Shown: positions 1 through 11,202 of the stretch, piece after piece
Layout of the letters: each line of letters begins with the position of its first letter
How positions within the stretch are numbered: the stretch's first letter is position 1
NCBI RefSeq assembly: GCF_050624435.1
Contig: NC_134547.1
Location: forward strand, 31,617,419 to 31,681,418
From: Tenrec ecaudatus
Taxonomy: Eukaryota; Chordata; Mammalia; Afrosoricida; Tenrecidae
DNA length: 64,000 nt
Direction: 5' to 3'
Made by a program: the position numbers and the translations under genes
Notes under the pieces: generated by a model
The model's database searches: none
Told to the model about the DNA's origin: nothing
The model's input: only the letters and a program-made list of their open reading frames with translations

Positions 1-456
1 TGCTAAGCTGGAGGCTTCTCTTGACTCAAGTAGCTTAGGGATTGAAGGACTCAGGAAGCCAATAGGCTGGTAGCTGCCGTGGCAAATGAATTCAGGTCAG
101 ATGGCAGGCTGCTGACGTTCCAGGGTTGGCAGGCAATGTAGCAGGCTCACGTCAAAAGAACTCGAGGTTGATGAGCCAAATGAAGGATCCAGACCCAGCA
201 AAAATCAAGCAAGCTTTTCAACAGTGTCCATTTATAAGGGGAGGAGTTTACAGTCCATATTTCCAGTTGCATCGGGACTGTGACCCGAGTCAGGGAGTTG
301 CATTTCACCCTAATCTTCTTACAATAAATTGGCTGCTCACAGAGATCCCATTACAGAGCTAATTACATTGTTCTTAGGCCATATCCTGAGGGATTACTAA
401 GCCTTAACCATCCATGAGAACCCTTGCTCAGCCAAGTTGACACAAATCTTAACTAT
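1..456 (-). repeat. LTR-like fragment, possibly ERVL class
   Basis: Read on the minus strand, this block starts near 456 with a TGATAGTTAAG-like start (here GATAGTTAAG) followed by GTGTCAACTTGGC. That is the typical opening of mammalian ERVL/MLT2-type LTRs. A CCCTTATAAAT motif near 230-240 would serve as a TATA region. The far end runs off the window, so no target duplication can be checked. The assignment is from remembered family structure, and the short ORF at 126-362 across it is not meaningful. Confidence 0.4.
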
Positions 457-789
457 CCAAGCTCCTTAGACAAAGGCATTGAGGCTTCAAGCCAAGCATG
501 ATGCCTAGGAGACTACAAAGGTGAGGGCCATGAAGATTCCCCAAATTAACTTCCTCCAGGATGGACCCAATCCATGCAGGATCTTCACTCTCAGTCCTAC
601 CCGCAGCACCCGCACCAGCACCATGGGATCTCTGCTTCCTCCTCTGCAATGGCCACATCAGCATTGTCTCCCCCTTGGTTTCTCATTCCCCAGAGACACA
701 TGTTACTTGGCAGTTTTCGCCTGATAAATATATTTGACTATATGCACTGGAATTTTGTTTTCATAAACCTGGGCCTTTAATCCCATGCC
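457..789. other. Unassigned sequence
   Basis: I see no gene and no recognisable repeat here. Overlapping short ORFs on both strands (521-780 and 449-664) have low-complexity, Ser- and Pro-rich translations and no family resemblance. Confidence 0.4.
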
Positions 790-1110
790 TGGCGCTGTTG
801 GTGTCAGGGGCTTTCATGCTGTTTCTCACTCAGTGACCCCAAGAACGAAACCCAAAACATTACCTGGTTCCGCACCATCCTCACAGTCATTGTCACGTCT
901 GAGCCCATTGTTTAAGTCGATTTCGTTTTTGCTCGCCATCAATTCCTCGTGTCCTTCTCCAGGGACTGGCCTCTCCTAAAAACACAGTGCATGAGCTTGA
1001 AAGGACACCTGACCCTCCTCATTCCTAAGAAGCATCTCACTGCCCTTCCCCTGAGGCCTATCCATTCCTTCTTCTGACTGTTGGCGAGGAACCCTCAGTC
1101 AGTCCCAACG
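790..1110 (-). repeat. RTE/BovB-class LINE, 3' end fragment
   Basis: On the minus strand this holds the end of the RTE reverse transcriptase ORF and its 3' tail. The block with GAGCCCATTGT, CTTCTCCAGGGACTGG and a further decayed stretch to about 1110 is the reverse complement of the C-terminal end found in other RTE copies here (for example 36770-36830 and 63020-63110). The 790-842 part resembles the SINE/RTE tail (GTCAG then CAGTGACCCC). It overlaps in consensus position with the neighbouring 1160-1335 block, so it is a separate copy or a duplication. Confidence 0.6.
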
Positions 1111-1615
1111 CAAAGCTGCCTCCTGCGTAACAGGAGGAGAGAGCATCAGTCTAGTCCCTGCTCACCATTGCTGCCATGTTTGAGCCCATTGTTCAGCTGT
1201 TGTGTCCGTCCTTTTCATAGAGGGCCTTCCTCTCGGTTGCCGATCCTCTGCTTTAACAAGCACGATGCTCATTCCCAGGGACAGGTTTCTGCTGACAAAA
1301 TGTCCAAAGCATGTGAGATGAAGCCTCGCCAGTTGTCAAAACATAGTTATTTTTAAGTCAAATGAATTTTATTCATAATTTATTTGATTCACATGCTTGA
1401 ATTCTTTTGCCTAGTCAAGAAAACACAGGTAAACAGCTTTCTGTTATTTTCAGCTTTCAGCCAAGATCCATCAGATATTAGCAATGGTATATCCCTTTTC
1501 CACATCCTCTTCTGAATCTGAGTTGAACTTCTCCCACCTCTCTGTCTACTCACTTCTGCAGCCATTTTAGAATTCTGTTCAGCAAATTTTTACCTGTGAG
1601 TAATTATAATGATAC

Positions 1616-2135
1616 TGAGGTAGTTAGTTTATTGTGCCAACCTGGCCAATAAACACACGTGGGGTTAATGGAAGGGCAGAAGGATAAATGGCTCAGTGAG
1701 CCTCACCTTTCTAGTTCTTGCGCCTCTTACTTTTTGATGGTCGGACCAGGGTGCAGCTGCCTTAGCCAGTTCCCTGCTTCAGCTGGCAAGGCTCACTTCC
1801 TACAAGACATCCCTGAGGAAAAGCCACATGGACCTAACCCAATGCAGCCCTGGGTGCTGGAGCAGCCGTGTGGAGACCCCTGCCAGTGCTGAGATGCTTA
1901 CAGGTTCACTGAGTCCAGTCGGCTTTCCTCCTGTGGTTGGCATCATTGTATCTGTTTTGTGAGATGGAGAAGGACTTTGTGGATTGGTTTTGGACATATG
2001 GGTTAGTGTTGGACTTGTGGGTTTAGGCAACACTGGGTTGGGATGTTTTCTTGATGTGCACTTACTCTTTATATAAAACTCTCACACACATGAATTTCTG
2101 TGGATTTGTTTCTCGAAAGTACCCAGACTGACACT
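1616..2135 (+). mobile_element. Solo ERVL-type LTR
   Basis: A 520-bp LTR starting TGAGGTAGTTAGTTTATTG, with a TATATAAAA box near 2070 and an end resembling ACTAACACA (here ACTGACACT). It is flanked by GATAC (1611-1615) and GACAC (2136-2140), a 5-bp target duplication with one transition. It interrupts the RTE copy on the minus strand, whose protein similarity continues across it. Close relatives lie at 28971-29461 and 30487-31011. The 5-bp duplication and terminal motifs fit ERVL LTRs. No internal region is present, so it probably arose by LTR-LTR recombination. Confidence 0.85.
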
Positions 2136-2933
2136 GACACTGTTTAATAATTTTTGCATGTGGCTGGATCATCTTTCTTTGGAATTGGTATGACCTCGTC
2201 CAGTCAGTTGGCCAGGATGTTGTCTTCCAGATTCCTTGGCATAGATAACCGAGTGCCTCCAGCCATCTATTCATTTGTTGAAACATTTCGATTGGTAGTC
2301 CATCAATTCCTGGAATCTTATTTTTGCCAATGTCTGCAGGGCACCTTGGGCTCCTCTTTTTAGTACCATCAGTTCTTGCTCCCATGCTTCCTCAAAGCTG
2401 ACCAGTTATTTTTTAGTACAGTTACTCTGTGTATTCCTTCCACCTCTTTTTGATGTTCCTGCGTTGTTTAATATTCTGCCCCTAGTGCACTTCTGTATTG
2501 CAACTCAAGGCTTTATTTTCTTTCATGGTGAGAAAGGTTGGTGTGGTCTTCCCTTTTGGTTTTCTAACTCTGGGCCTTTGCATATTTCATTATAATACTT
2601 TCTCTTCTAGAGCTCTTTTCTGAAATATTCTTTTTGGCTTTACCAATTCTTCATTTCTTCCATTCACTCTAGTGACTTCTAGGTTCGAGAGCAAGTTTCA
2701 GCCTCTCTTCCGAGATCCATTTTGCTCTTTTCTTTCTTCCAGTGTTTTCAGTGGCCTTTGCTTTCTTTGTGTGTGATCTCCCTGGTCTCATTTCACAACT
2801 CGTCCGATGCTTAGGCATTAGTCTTCAGGGTGTCAAAACTACTCTCGAGATGAATTGTAAATTCACGTGGGATATAGTCAAACTCATATGTTGGTGCTCA
2901 TGGAATTTGCTTGTGCATATGAGCCATTGATGT

Positions 2934-3501
2934 CTGATTTTTTAAAATCATTTTATTGGGGGCTCATACAACTCTTATCACAATCCATACATCCATCTAT
3001 TGTGTCGAGCACATTTGTATATTTGTTGCCATCATCATTCTCAAAACATTTTTTTCTATTCAAGTCCTTGGTATCAGGTCCTCATTTTCCCCCTCCCCCA
3101 ACTCTCCCCCCTCCCCAACCCTTAATAATTTATAAAATATGACTATATTTTCATGTCTTACACTGTCTGATGTCTCTCTTCACCCACTTTTCTGTTGTCT
3201 GTCCCCCAGGGAGGAGGTTATATGTAGACCTTTGTGATCGGTTCCCCCTTCCTCCCCTTACCCTTCTGGTATCGCTACTCTCATTATTGGTCCTGAGGCA
3301 TTTGTCTGTGTGGCAATTGGACATTCTCTTATAAAAGGGTCTCAGGGAGGAGACAAGCCAGGCAGGGTGCTGTATAGCACTGATGAAGCACACAACTAAA
3401 CATACAACTTTCCTCTAGTTCTTCAATGCTTCCTACCCCACCCCACCCCCTATCATGACCCCAATTCTACAGAGGATGTACATAGGTACAGATACGAGTT
3501 G
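2934..3501 (-). mobile_element. L1 3'-end insertion with 5' inversion
   Basis: The 2934-3297 part is the minus-strand L1 3' UTR (TTTTATTGGGGGCTCATAC is the complement of the tail seen at 55730-55745). The 3298-3501 part is the adjacent upstream segment in plus orientation (AAAAGGGTCTCAGG to GAGGATGTACATAGGTACAG). This head inversion is the signature of twin priming. A perfect 13-bp target duplication, GAGCCATTGATGT, flanks it at 2921-2933 and 3502-3514. It inserted into the RTE copy above. It is 5' truncated, with no ORF. Confidence 0.92.
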
Positions 3502-4625
3502 GAGCCATTGATGTTTTGCTCCACATTTTGCCCCTGGTCTTATCTAACTGGCGATCTGGGGCTTCTTGTGACCTCTTTCCACAGATGTAGCCTATTTGTT
3601 TCTTCTGCATTCCATAGGGCAAGTTCCACATGCATAGTGCCTATTTATGTTTTTGAAAAAGAAAAAGGGGGAATTTGCAATGAATAAGTCATTGGTCGTA
3701 CAAAATTCTATCATATAATTCCCAGCATTGTTCTGATCATCAAAGCCACATGTTCAAGCTGCCAGTCCTTACTTTTGTTTCCAACTTTCACATTCCAGCC
3801 GGCCGTGCATCTTGATTACATGTCTGATCCACTTCAGGCTGCAGAAGCTGGTAGAAACCACCGATTTCTTCATCGTGGACTTGAGTGGTTTGTGTGTGGA
3901 CTTGAATATCAGGTGTATTAACTGCCTTTCCTCACAGGCCTATGGATGTTTTCTTATCACTGACAGCGTTGGACTTCCGATTACATCTTGAAATGCTATT
4001 TTTGACGAGGAATGTGACACCTTTCCTCTTTAATTTGCCATTTCAGGCCGAGTGGAATACACTATTGTCTGATCAAAAATGGCCAAGACCTGTTCATTTC
4101 TGCTCACTAGGGCCTAGGGTACCGATCTTTATGTGTTTCATTTTTGTCAACTTTCAATTTTCCTAGATTCATACTCTGTACATTCCACGTTCTGATTGCT
4201 AATGAGTGTTGGCAGCGGTTCTCATTTCGAATCAGGACACATCGACACACGAAGGTGCTGAAGGCCTTACTCCAGCCGCATCACGAAGGGCAACTCTGCT
4301 TTAAGAAGGTCGCTCTGCCCGAGCAACGCTTCGTGTGCTTTCCCACTTACGGGCTCATCCTCCAGCACTGGATCGCACATTCCTCCGTGGCAACGTACAC
4401 GTCTTTCACCAGCCATTGGTTTTCAGGAGCACACTGTCATGCTCTTCTTCCCAGTCGGTGTTAGCCTGCAAGCTTGAGCAAACCTGTCCCCGTGGATAGC
4501 CCTGCTGGTATTTGAAATGCTGACTGCAGAGTTTCTAACATTACTGTGCACACACCATCATGGTGCCACACACTGACAGGTGAGCGGTCGCCGTTCCGAG
4601 CAAACATATGTACTACCAATCAAGG

Positions 4626-4978
4626 GGCTGCAACATCAAATCACGTGACATCACGCAGTCCGAGAAGATAAGGGTCCCTGATTTAAGCCACCACTGCCAG
4701 GAAGAGCCTTTACCAGCGAGTATCAGAAGAAACCGCAAAAGCTTGGCGCTGAGGTTCCCTGACTCTTCTTGCGGCAAACTGTCCCCATAGGGCACCGGAA
4801 GAACCAGCAGAATCTCCCTTGGTGGCGCATTAGGAGTCTCAGTGCGCTATCAGTTGGGAGAATGTCCTGAGAGTGAACCTGAATGATCCAGAGCCCAACC
4901 CCGGGCCACCAGGAACTGCAGAAGAGCCACCACGAGACAGCAGAGCAGACTGGGGTCAGCTGGCAACAGTCCCTAGAG
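4626..4978. other. Unassigned single-copy sequence
   Basis: Nothing recognised. This is a balanced-composition stretch between the 5' end of the RTE copy and the hAT MITE. The ORFs at 4608-5028 on both strands are short and share no motif with known proteins. Confidence 0.4.
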
Positions 4979-5169
4979 CAGTGGTCTGAACCTTCCCAAT
5001 GCAGCGACCCTTTCATACAGTTCCTCATGGTGTGGTGACCCCACCCCCAACCATATGATTGTTTTTGTTGCTACTTCATAACTGTAATTTTGCTACTGAA
5101 TTTGGCAACCTCTATGAAAAGATCGCTGGACCTGCAAAGGGATCGCAACCCACAGGTTGAGAACCACTG
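4979..5169. mobile_element. hAT MITE of SPIN/URR1 type
   Basis: A 191-bp element with terminal inverted repeats. The left end starts CAGTGGTCTGAACCTTCC and the right end finishes with AGGTTGAGAACCACTG. The interior contains GCTACTTCATAACTGTAA and TTTTGCTACT, which I recognise from non-autonomous hAT elements known as SPIN or URR1 in rodents, tenrec, bushbaby and bats. These are mobilised by a hAT transposase in trans. The flanking 8-mers CCCTAGAG and CCCCGGGA differ by transitions at four of eight sites, so the target duplication is only weakly supported. Which of the two families it belongs to needs a library search. Confidence 0.75.
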
Positions 5170-7834
5170 CCCCGGGAGCTGGGTGACATCAGATCAGGAT
5201 GCACTGTTACACCGCATGCCATCCTCAGCATGCGGTGCCCTGAGGAAAGCCCTGCTGGCCGGAGTGAGCAGCTCGGCTGGCTCTGGGCTGGCCAGGCCCG
5301 TGCATCCTCCGCATGGCTCCCAGCATCTCCATGGTGCCTGACATGCAGTGTGAAACCCTACTCTACCAACACGACTGCGGGGTCACACACACTCGTTCCA
5401 ACAGGCGTCTGAGACACACGCTACCTTCTGTCATTCCAAAGAAGAAGAAAGAGGGACACAGAACAGGGAACCCATGTTGTAGCACCGAAGCTGGCTTTTT
5501 ATTCACTCCCACCAGTCCCACCCAACCCACCTCCAACCCCTGGGGGTCTTCCAGACTTTGACCACCATGTCTGGTCCTCGCTTTCTTTTAAGTTTAAAAG
5601 TCAGTGTATTCTCTGGTGTAGACTGCAAAATTTCCCCAGGCAAGTCTGAGGCCCAGGTGGAGAGGGTTTGTTGGGAGCTGCAGGTCTGGGAGACTCTAAA
5701 TTCCTTCCAGCCCTGAGGTTCTCTGGTCCACAGTCCCCCTTTAGATCGGAAGCTGCTTTGCTCGGCTTTTCAGGGCAGCTCAGATTCCCCTGCTCCTCCC
5801 CAGCCACACAGCAGATCTAATCACAGGGCCATTTTCCCTTGTCTTCTGTGGCTTACAAAGAATAAAATTAGCCAAATGGATCAAAGCTTGCTGTAGGGGT
5901 GTGTGGAGCATTTCAAAGTCTATTTATCAAAAGACTGACCACTGCTTTTATACCAGGGACGCTCAGAGTGCACAATGACTCTGCCATTTAGTTCTGAAGA
6001 GGGGACAAGTCAGCAGAGAGATGCAAAGTCACCGCTGCTAAGCACAGGGATGTTGCGCTGGGCATGGGTTCTCTTTGCAGAGGCAGCCACGCTCAGTGCC
6101 ACCCAGCCCCAGGTGCTCTCTTCCCATCCTCACATGACCAACCACTAAAAGTAAAGGCGTTGAATTATGGTAGGTTTACCCAGGTCCTCGGAGGCTCACC
6201 AGGCTTGGTCAGGTGACATCAGACACCACTATTCCCCACCCTTTCCACCAGTGCTGACACCCCCCCCCCACCCAGTATGACCAAAATGCACACTGGCATT
6301 AGCAGCAGTGAACTCGAGGCCACTGGAAGGCGATCATTGGGCGCTCACCTTTCAGAAAACCTGTTCATGTGACATCAGTCGTAATCCTTGCTGGAACCTC
6401 CTTTCCCAAAGCCGCCTTGTTCTCTGTGGATCTTACTCCGGACTTCTGTTTGGTGCTAGTGGTTCTGATGGGGCAGAAACTGTCTTCCCACTGCAAAGGC
6501 TCTTGATTCTCACTGCAAAGTGCCCCACCCCCACCCCCTGTCGAGACACACGCACACACACACAGCCATCCCTGTGGGAATGCTCCCCATCTGTGCACTG
6601 CTTCTTGCCACCGGAAACTTCCACAGGACTTCTGCGTTTGTTGGAGCCCATGCTCTGGCTCATCAGACGCTGGAGGAGGGAGCTGCAGGGTGACCCGCCG
6701 TGGGAATATCCCCTGCTTCCTGATGGGTGTTTTCCCAAAGCCTCAATCTGCCCTGTCCCCTTTCTGGGGATTTGAATGTCTTTGTTCGGGGAGATTGCGT
6801 CATGAGTCATATCCCTTGCTCACATCAGGCTTCACTACATTTTCTTTATGAGAGAATTTTCACACATACACACACGTGCACGTGCGCGCACCCAGTATAC
6901 ACGCATACAGTTACCTTTCCTTGCCTAAAGCCAATTCAACAAGTCCTCGTGTTCAGTCTGGAAGTAGGACTGAATGCTGGCTGTACGCCAAGATGTGAAG
7001 CACATACAGGGAACGTGTGAGACATGATTTCTGCCGGTGGCAGCATATAGCTTCACTTTCAGACTTGAAAGACTGCCCGCCATGGCAGCCAACTCCCCTG
7101 CCCCCTCTCGTTCCAGGAAATGGCCAGCCACAGACAACCCTTCACCCCAATGTGGAACAAACTCTTCCTCTCTTGCAATGTTCCCAAACTACTCTCATGC
7201 CTTCTTGCAACCAAACCACGGACTGCCCGCCAAATGCACCTGAAGATCAATGAGGAAGTCTCCCCAGCCTTCGGAAGACCCCACCCTTATGGAACACTCC
7301 CCAACCCAGAGCCTGTCTCAGCCTTGCTTCCTTTGAGTGTATAAAACATCCTCTCCTCTCTAACACCCTTGAGCCCACGCCCATAAACGTGACGGCAGAT
7401 GGATTTCCTTGTCACACGTTTAGGCATCAGCAGACGTGGTTAATTTTGTCCCAGACTTGGATTTGTCTTTGACAGGCGTACCTCATGAATGACACGACCA
7501 CCAGGCAGTGCTGGTTGGTGTGGAATCAGGTCAGCTCGACTTACAGACAGGGGGAAGCTGACGATGGGAGACGGCAGTGTGGAGACGTTTTTCACACTCA
7601 CAGGAGTAGGCCACACTTGAGCGAAGATTGGAGTGGGATTTGGGTGGAGTCTCGGTGAAGCCAGTGAGTTAAGAAGGGACCCGAGGGAAGCGTGAAGGAT
7701 GCTTATATCGATGAGAACTGCGGGTAGCGAAGAGAAAGTACAGTCTGACAGGGCTTCTTAAGGACATGCTCCTGAAACATAAACTCCAAATCAGGAAGTA
7801 AGATGTTCCCAGGGAAAAAAGAGTTCAGACCTTG
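5170..7834. other. Long unassigned interval
   Basis: No gene or clear repeat over 2.6 kb apart from short CA-rich stretches (6545-6564 and 6861-6890) and a C-run at 6260-6270. The opposed ORFs at 6308-6775 (+) and 6433-6810 (-) cover each other and show no domain. Around 7320-7410 there is a TATAAAACATCC motif and a pyrimidine-rich block that could be a decayed LTR, but I cannot place its ends. Confidence 0.4.
6861..6890. repeat. Alternating purine-pyrimidine tract
   Basis: CACACATACACACACGTGCACGTGCGCGCAC-type alternation over about 30 bp, with a short (CA)n at 6545-6564 upstream. This is a simple repeat; such alternation can adopt Z-DNA. No gene context is visible. Confidence 0.7.
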
Positions 7835-8310
7835 CTATTGATTGAATGGTTCCCTCCTAAAGACCCTGTGTCCGTGTGACTAGGCCATGAGTCTCAGTGT
7901 TGCGACCTTGGCCTCCACTTGGTGATCTCATACAATTATCCCAAACATTGTAAATTCTAACTTGTATGATGCTCATGAGGTTGGGTTGGTAGAAGTTCTG
8001 TTTATGAAGCAGAATGCAATCTACCGGATTGGACTTTATCTTGAGTCAATCTATTTTTGAGATAGAAAAGAGATGAAACTGGGGAGTAGAGTCCAGAGGG
8101 GACTTCGTCTCATCAGGAAAGAAGCGCTACGCAGAGAAGTACTTCCTTTGGGCCTAGAGCTCCTGTACTGTGAGCCCTCAAGTCATCGGGGGAAGCTCAA
8201 TGCCAAGAGAAATGGAGATCTCCAAGAAATACCAAGCCCACAGACACTGGAAGTAAACAATGACCTTCTCTCTAAGTGGACAATGAAAGGAAGCCTCCCT
8301 CTATGACAGG
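7835..8310. repeat. Possible decayed LTR (MaLR-like)
   Basis: The start (GATTGAATGGTTCCCTCC) and the following layout recall the opening of MLT1/MST-type LTRs of the ERVL-MaLR group, and the block ends near a TATGACAGG motif. Divergence is high and no duplication is visible at the ends, so this is a tentative call from pattern memory. The ORF at 8073-8306 within it is not credited. Confidence 0.33.
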
Positions 8311-8654
8311 CTTCCTAAATTTGGATGTCTAGTTTCCTTGAACTCTTTGTTAAAATGGTGTACTATAATATTTCTATTATACCAGAACTAGATAATGAAG
8401 ACAGACACCAAATGCTTAAGTAACATTATGAAAGTTGTTAGGCTAAATTTATACAAAATACATACACGTATACTACATGTTTCTAGGATTATCTAAATAA
8501 TGTTATTACCAAAAGCATTTTGCCCATCTTCAACTAATGATGGGATGTACTGGATAATTTGTGGCCATGTACATGCTTGGCTTTCTGAATCCCCCATCTC
8601 TGAATTATTGGCAATGCTTGCATATATATCTGGGGTTGTTTTGTGTACATCATA

Positions 8655-8765
8655 TGTATTTAACCAATATTTATTCAGTACTCGCCATGTACTCTTTCAG
8701 GTCTGAAGACATATCTCTGGAGAAGAAAATAGACCTGTTTACGGAATTGACATTCTAGTGGAGAC
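8655..8765 (+). repeat. L2-like LINE remnant
   Basis: The series AATATTTATTCAGTACTCGC, CATGTACT and TTGACATTCTAGTGGAG follows the well-known 3' region of ancient LINE-2 (…AATATTTATTGAGYRCCTACTATGTGCC…CTTACATTCTAGTG). Similar scraps occur at 9125-9170 (TCAGCAAATATTTGCTGAG) and around 15300-15420. It is an old, dead fragment. Confidence 0.5.
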
Positions 8766-10054
8766 TGACATCTGCCACTTATCCTTTCAGGTTCCCACTC
8801 CTATGTTCCTTCCAGCCCCACACAATGGCTCTCCTTCTACAGCTTCCGGAGGAATGTTTCATGCTGGCTACTCCCACAGCAAAGGCCTCTGCGGAATCTC
8901 ATACAGAAGCACCGCAGATCCCACTCCTCCGAGGACAGAATCCCGATTTGTGGGTGTGACCATGGTTATGTGTATCTACAAAGAAGGGTAGGTAGAGGAG
9001 AAAAGGTAATGAGGGAAGAGTGGGGCAATTGAGCCACACGAAAGTGTAGTTTGGCCTCTAAGAACTTGTTAAATATAGAGGAGGAGCCAGAGAACACAGC
9101 ACCGGGCATTGAAGGCTACAATCCTTACACTTACTCAGCAAATATTTGCTGAGAGCCACTACGTGACACCAACACCCATCGGTCAGTCTGTTATGCTGTG
9201 GTGGCCTATGCGTTGCAATCACACTGGAACGATACCACCAGGATTTCAAATACCCCCAGGAGCACAACCATGGTGCACAAGTTACCCCTGAGCTTCCAGA
9301 CTAAGGCAGACTGGGAAGAAACCCTGCCAACCTACTCATGATAACTAACTAAGATCACAAAATAATCTTTTCTGATACAGTGGCAGAAGAGAAACACCCT
9401 AGGTTAGGTACCACACATGGCATGCCAAAGACTGGAGGGACAAGACAACATTTCATTGTATTGTTTGTAGGTTAGTGTGAACTAGAGCCAATTTGATGGC
9501 AACTAACAAGATCAATACTTCATGACAGATGCTGGGTGGGATGCTGGAGCCCCAGGGAAGAAAGAGTCTACAATTCCTGTGAAGTCCGGGAACACCTTGA
9601 CATCTAGTGTTGGTGACAACTTAGCCAGCAACCATATTTAAGAGTTATGTGCCCTATGGCCAAGAAGCAATGATTGCAAGAATGTTCCACAGGGTCGTTT
9701 AAGCTGCTCTAAGTGTGGAGGGTTAGGTAAAATTCCTTGGGAAAAGGTCTCTTTAAATCAAAATCTGAAGAGTGAGTAAAAGTAAGTTACGTGAAGTGCA
9801 TGCAGAAGATAGCATCTAGGTAGAGTATTGTATGCCTAAAAGCCTCAAAGGAATCCCATACAGTGACTCAGGGTTACTTGCTAGGAAAACATAAAATACT
9901 AGACCCCTTTGAAACCTCTCATACTAGACACTATTCAAAGGACAGGAAGGTTGACGAAAGAGGTAGGAGGAAGAGGAAGCTGGGCTTTCTAGAACCCCAT
10001 GAAGACCACACCCTGGTGTTGATAGGTGCCATTGAGCTGGTCCTGGCTCACAAA
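8766..10054. other. Unassigned interval with minor repeat scraps
   Basis: No gene seen. A short piece at about 9465-9515 (GCCAATTTGATGGCAACTAAC) resembles the 3' tail of an AfroSINE or RTE. The rest is unrecognised, A+T-leaning, single-copy-looking DNA. Confidence 0.4.
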
Positions 10055-10215
10055 GAGCCTAAGGGAACACCACCCACTTTGGAACCATCCTCAAAATCGT
10101 TATGTTCGAGCCCATTGTCCAGCAAGGGGTACTTGTGAGGGACTTCTTCTTCTCCACTGCTTTCACTGCTTCCTCCAGCATGGTGTCCTTCTCCAAGACA
10201 CCATCGAAAAGGCTT
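10055..10215 (-). repeat. RTE/BovB-class LINE, C-terminal fragment
   Basis: Reverse complement of the RTE ORF end: GAGCCCATTGTCCAGC, then TCCTCCAGCATGGTGTCCTTCTCC, match the blocks at 890-965 and 1180-1290 and, inverted, those at 36785-36830 and 63025-63080. It is too short to show more than family membership. Confidence 0.6.
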
Positions 10216-11008
10216 ATTGGGACATTGACCCTCGTGCCACCATCCCAGGGGACCTAGCTCACCAAGACTAAGTCGCATGTTCTCGCACTACCTGATAATG
10301 AGAAGGGAATGGGACCCAGGCTGTGGATGGAAGGATTCACTTTGCATAGTTGTGGGAACTACTCTCTTCTCCTGGTGCAGAAGGGAGGATAAAGGATGGG
10401 CTTTCATAGGAATGAGTTGCAGGTGTTGGGTAGGGGGGAGAGACCTCCAGGGCGTCCACAAATGACAGCTTTTGTTTTGCCCTTAAAGTGAACAAGAAGC
10501 CCTTACATTTTTCACTGAAATGAAGAAAGTGTGGGTAGTTAGTTGCTCAGGGGCTTTAGGATAGTGGATTGTAGGACTTGTATTCAGTCAGGGAGACTAT
10601 GGACAACTTCGAAGCTCCAGTCAGGTTGCTGGAATCTCCATCGAGGAGGCAGTTTCCATTGTTAGCCCACCAGTTCCATTCCGTCTTTACTCGGACTTGC
10701 TGGGACACCATGGAGCCACTTGGGGTCCGAGGGTTCTCCAGAGAGGCAGCTCAAAGGAACAGAATGGAAAGAAAGATCAAGGTGTGCTTTACCAGGAGAA
10801 GAACTGGTGGAATTGTGACCAGTAGAGAATCCATTCACCTCCTAAGTCAAGGCCATATCCATTGAAAGACAGGCGGACTTCACAGTGGCCTGGCTTGCCT
10901 CTGGTGCCTTGTGATATTCTTGGTAAGTGGAGCAGTCTAACTTACTGGTCACAGACAGATCTTTGTTCTTTGCATTGGTACTTTTTGGGTGCTTTTGCTG
11001 TCCCCGAG
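10216..11008. other. Unassigned interval
   Basis: No gene recognised. At about 10725-10770 the motif GGGTTCTCCAGAGAGGCAG resembles the inner end of minus-strand MLT2-type LTRs, so part of 10720-10960 may be an old LTR, but its limits cannot be set. Confidence 0.35.
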
Positions 11009-11202
11009 ACCTGGTGGTGTAGTGACTTATATGTTTGGCTGCTAACTAGAGGGTCATTAGTTTGAAACCACCAGCCACCTCATGAGGGGAAAAAAAGAGG
11101 CTTTCTACTCCCATAAAGAGTTCCAAGCTTGGACACCCACAGGGGCGGTTCTACCCTGGCTAATAGTGTCTCTGTAAGCTGGAATCGACTGGATGGCACC
11201 AA
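11009..11202 (+). mobile_element. AfroSINE (tRNA-derived SINE)
   Basis: The head has CTGGTGGTGTAGTGAC and GGCTGCTAACTAGAGG, followed by a box B-like TTAGTTTGAAACC. The body has GAGGCTTTCTACTCCCATAAAG and GGGGCGGTTCTACCC, and the tail TGGAATCGACTGGATGGCACC. This order (tRNA-like promoter head, body, LINE-type tail) is the AfroSINE structure. It is near full length, without a coding role. Confidence 0.87.

Larger units (their letters stand above)
1160..4625 (-). mobile_element. RTE/BovB-class LINE copy split by an LTR and an L1
   Basis: The minus strand can be followed through an RTE element. A 5' UTR-like block at about 4200-4620 is followed by the start of the endonuclease domain (IRTWNVQSMN near 4170-4200) and further endonuclease sequence at 3690-3860 (EEIGGFYQLLQ, FCTTNDLFIANS). 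The linker lies at 2400-2930, the start of the reverse transcriptase at 2140-2385 (GIDGLPIEMF, IWKTTSWPTDW), more RT at 1395-1610 and a C-terminal piece at 1160-1335. Two insertions interrupt it, at 1616-2135 and 2934-3501, and the protein similarity resumes on the far side of each. The segment between the RT core and the C-terminus is deleted. Stops and frameshifts throughout make it a dead copy. RTE elements encode an AP endonuclease and a reverse transcriptase and probably supply the machinery for AfroSINEs. Confidence 0.85.

Noticed and set aside
6308..6810. Opposed ORFs of 155 and 125 codons
   Set aside because: They are shadows of each other and cover CA- and C-rich runs; no motif.
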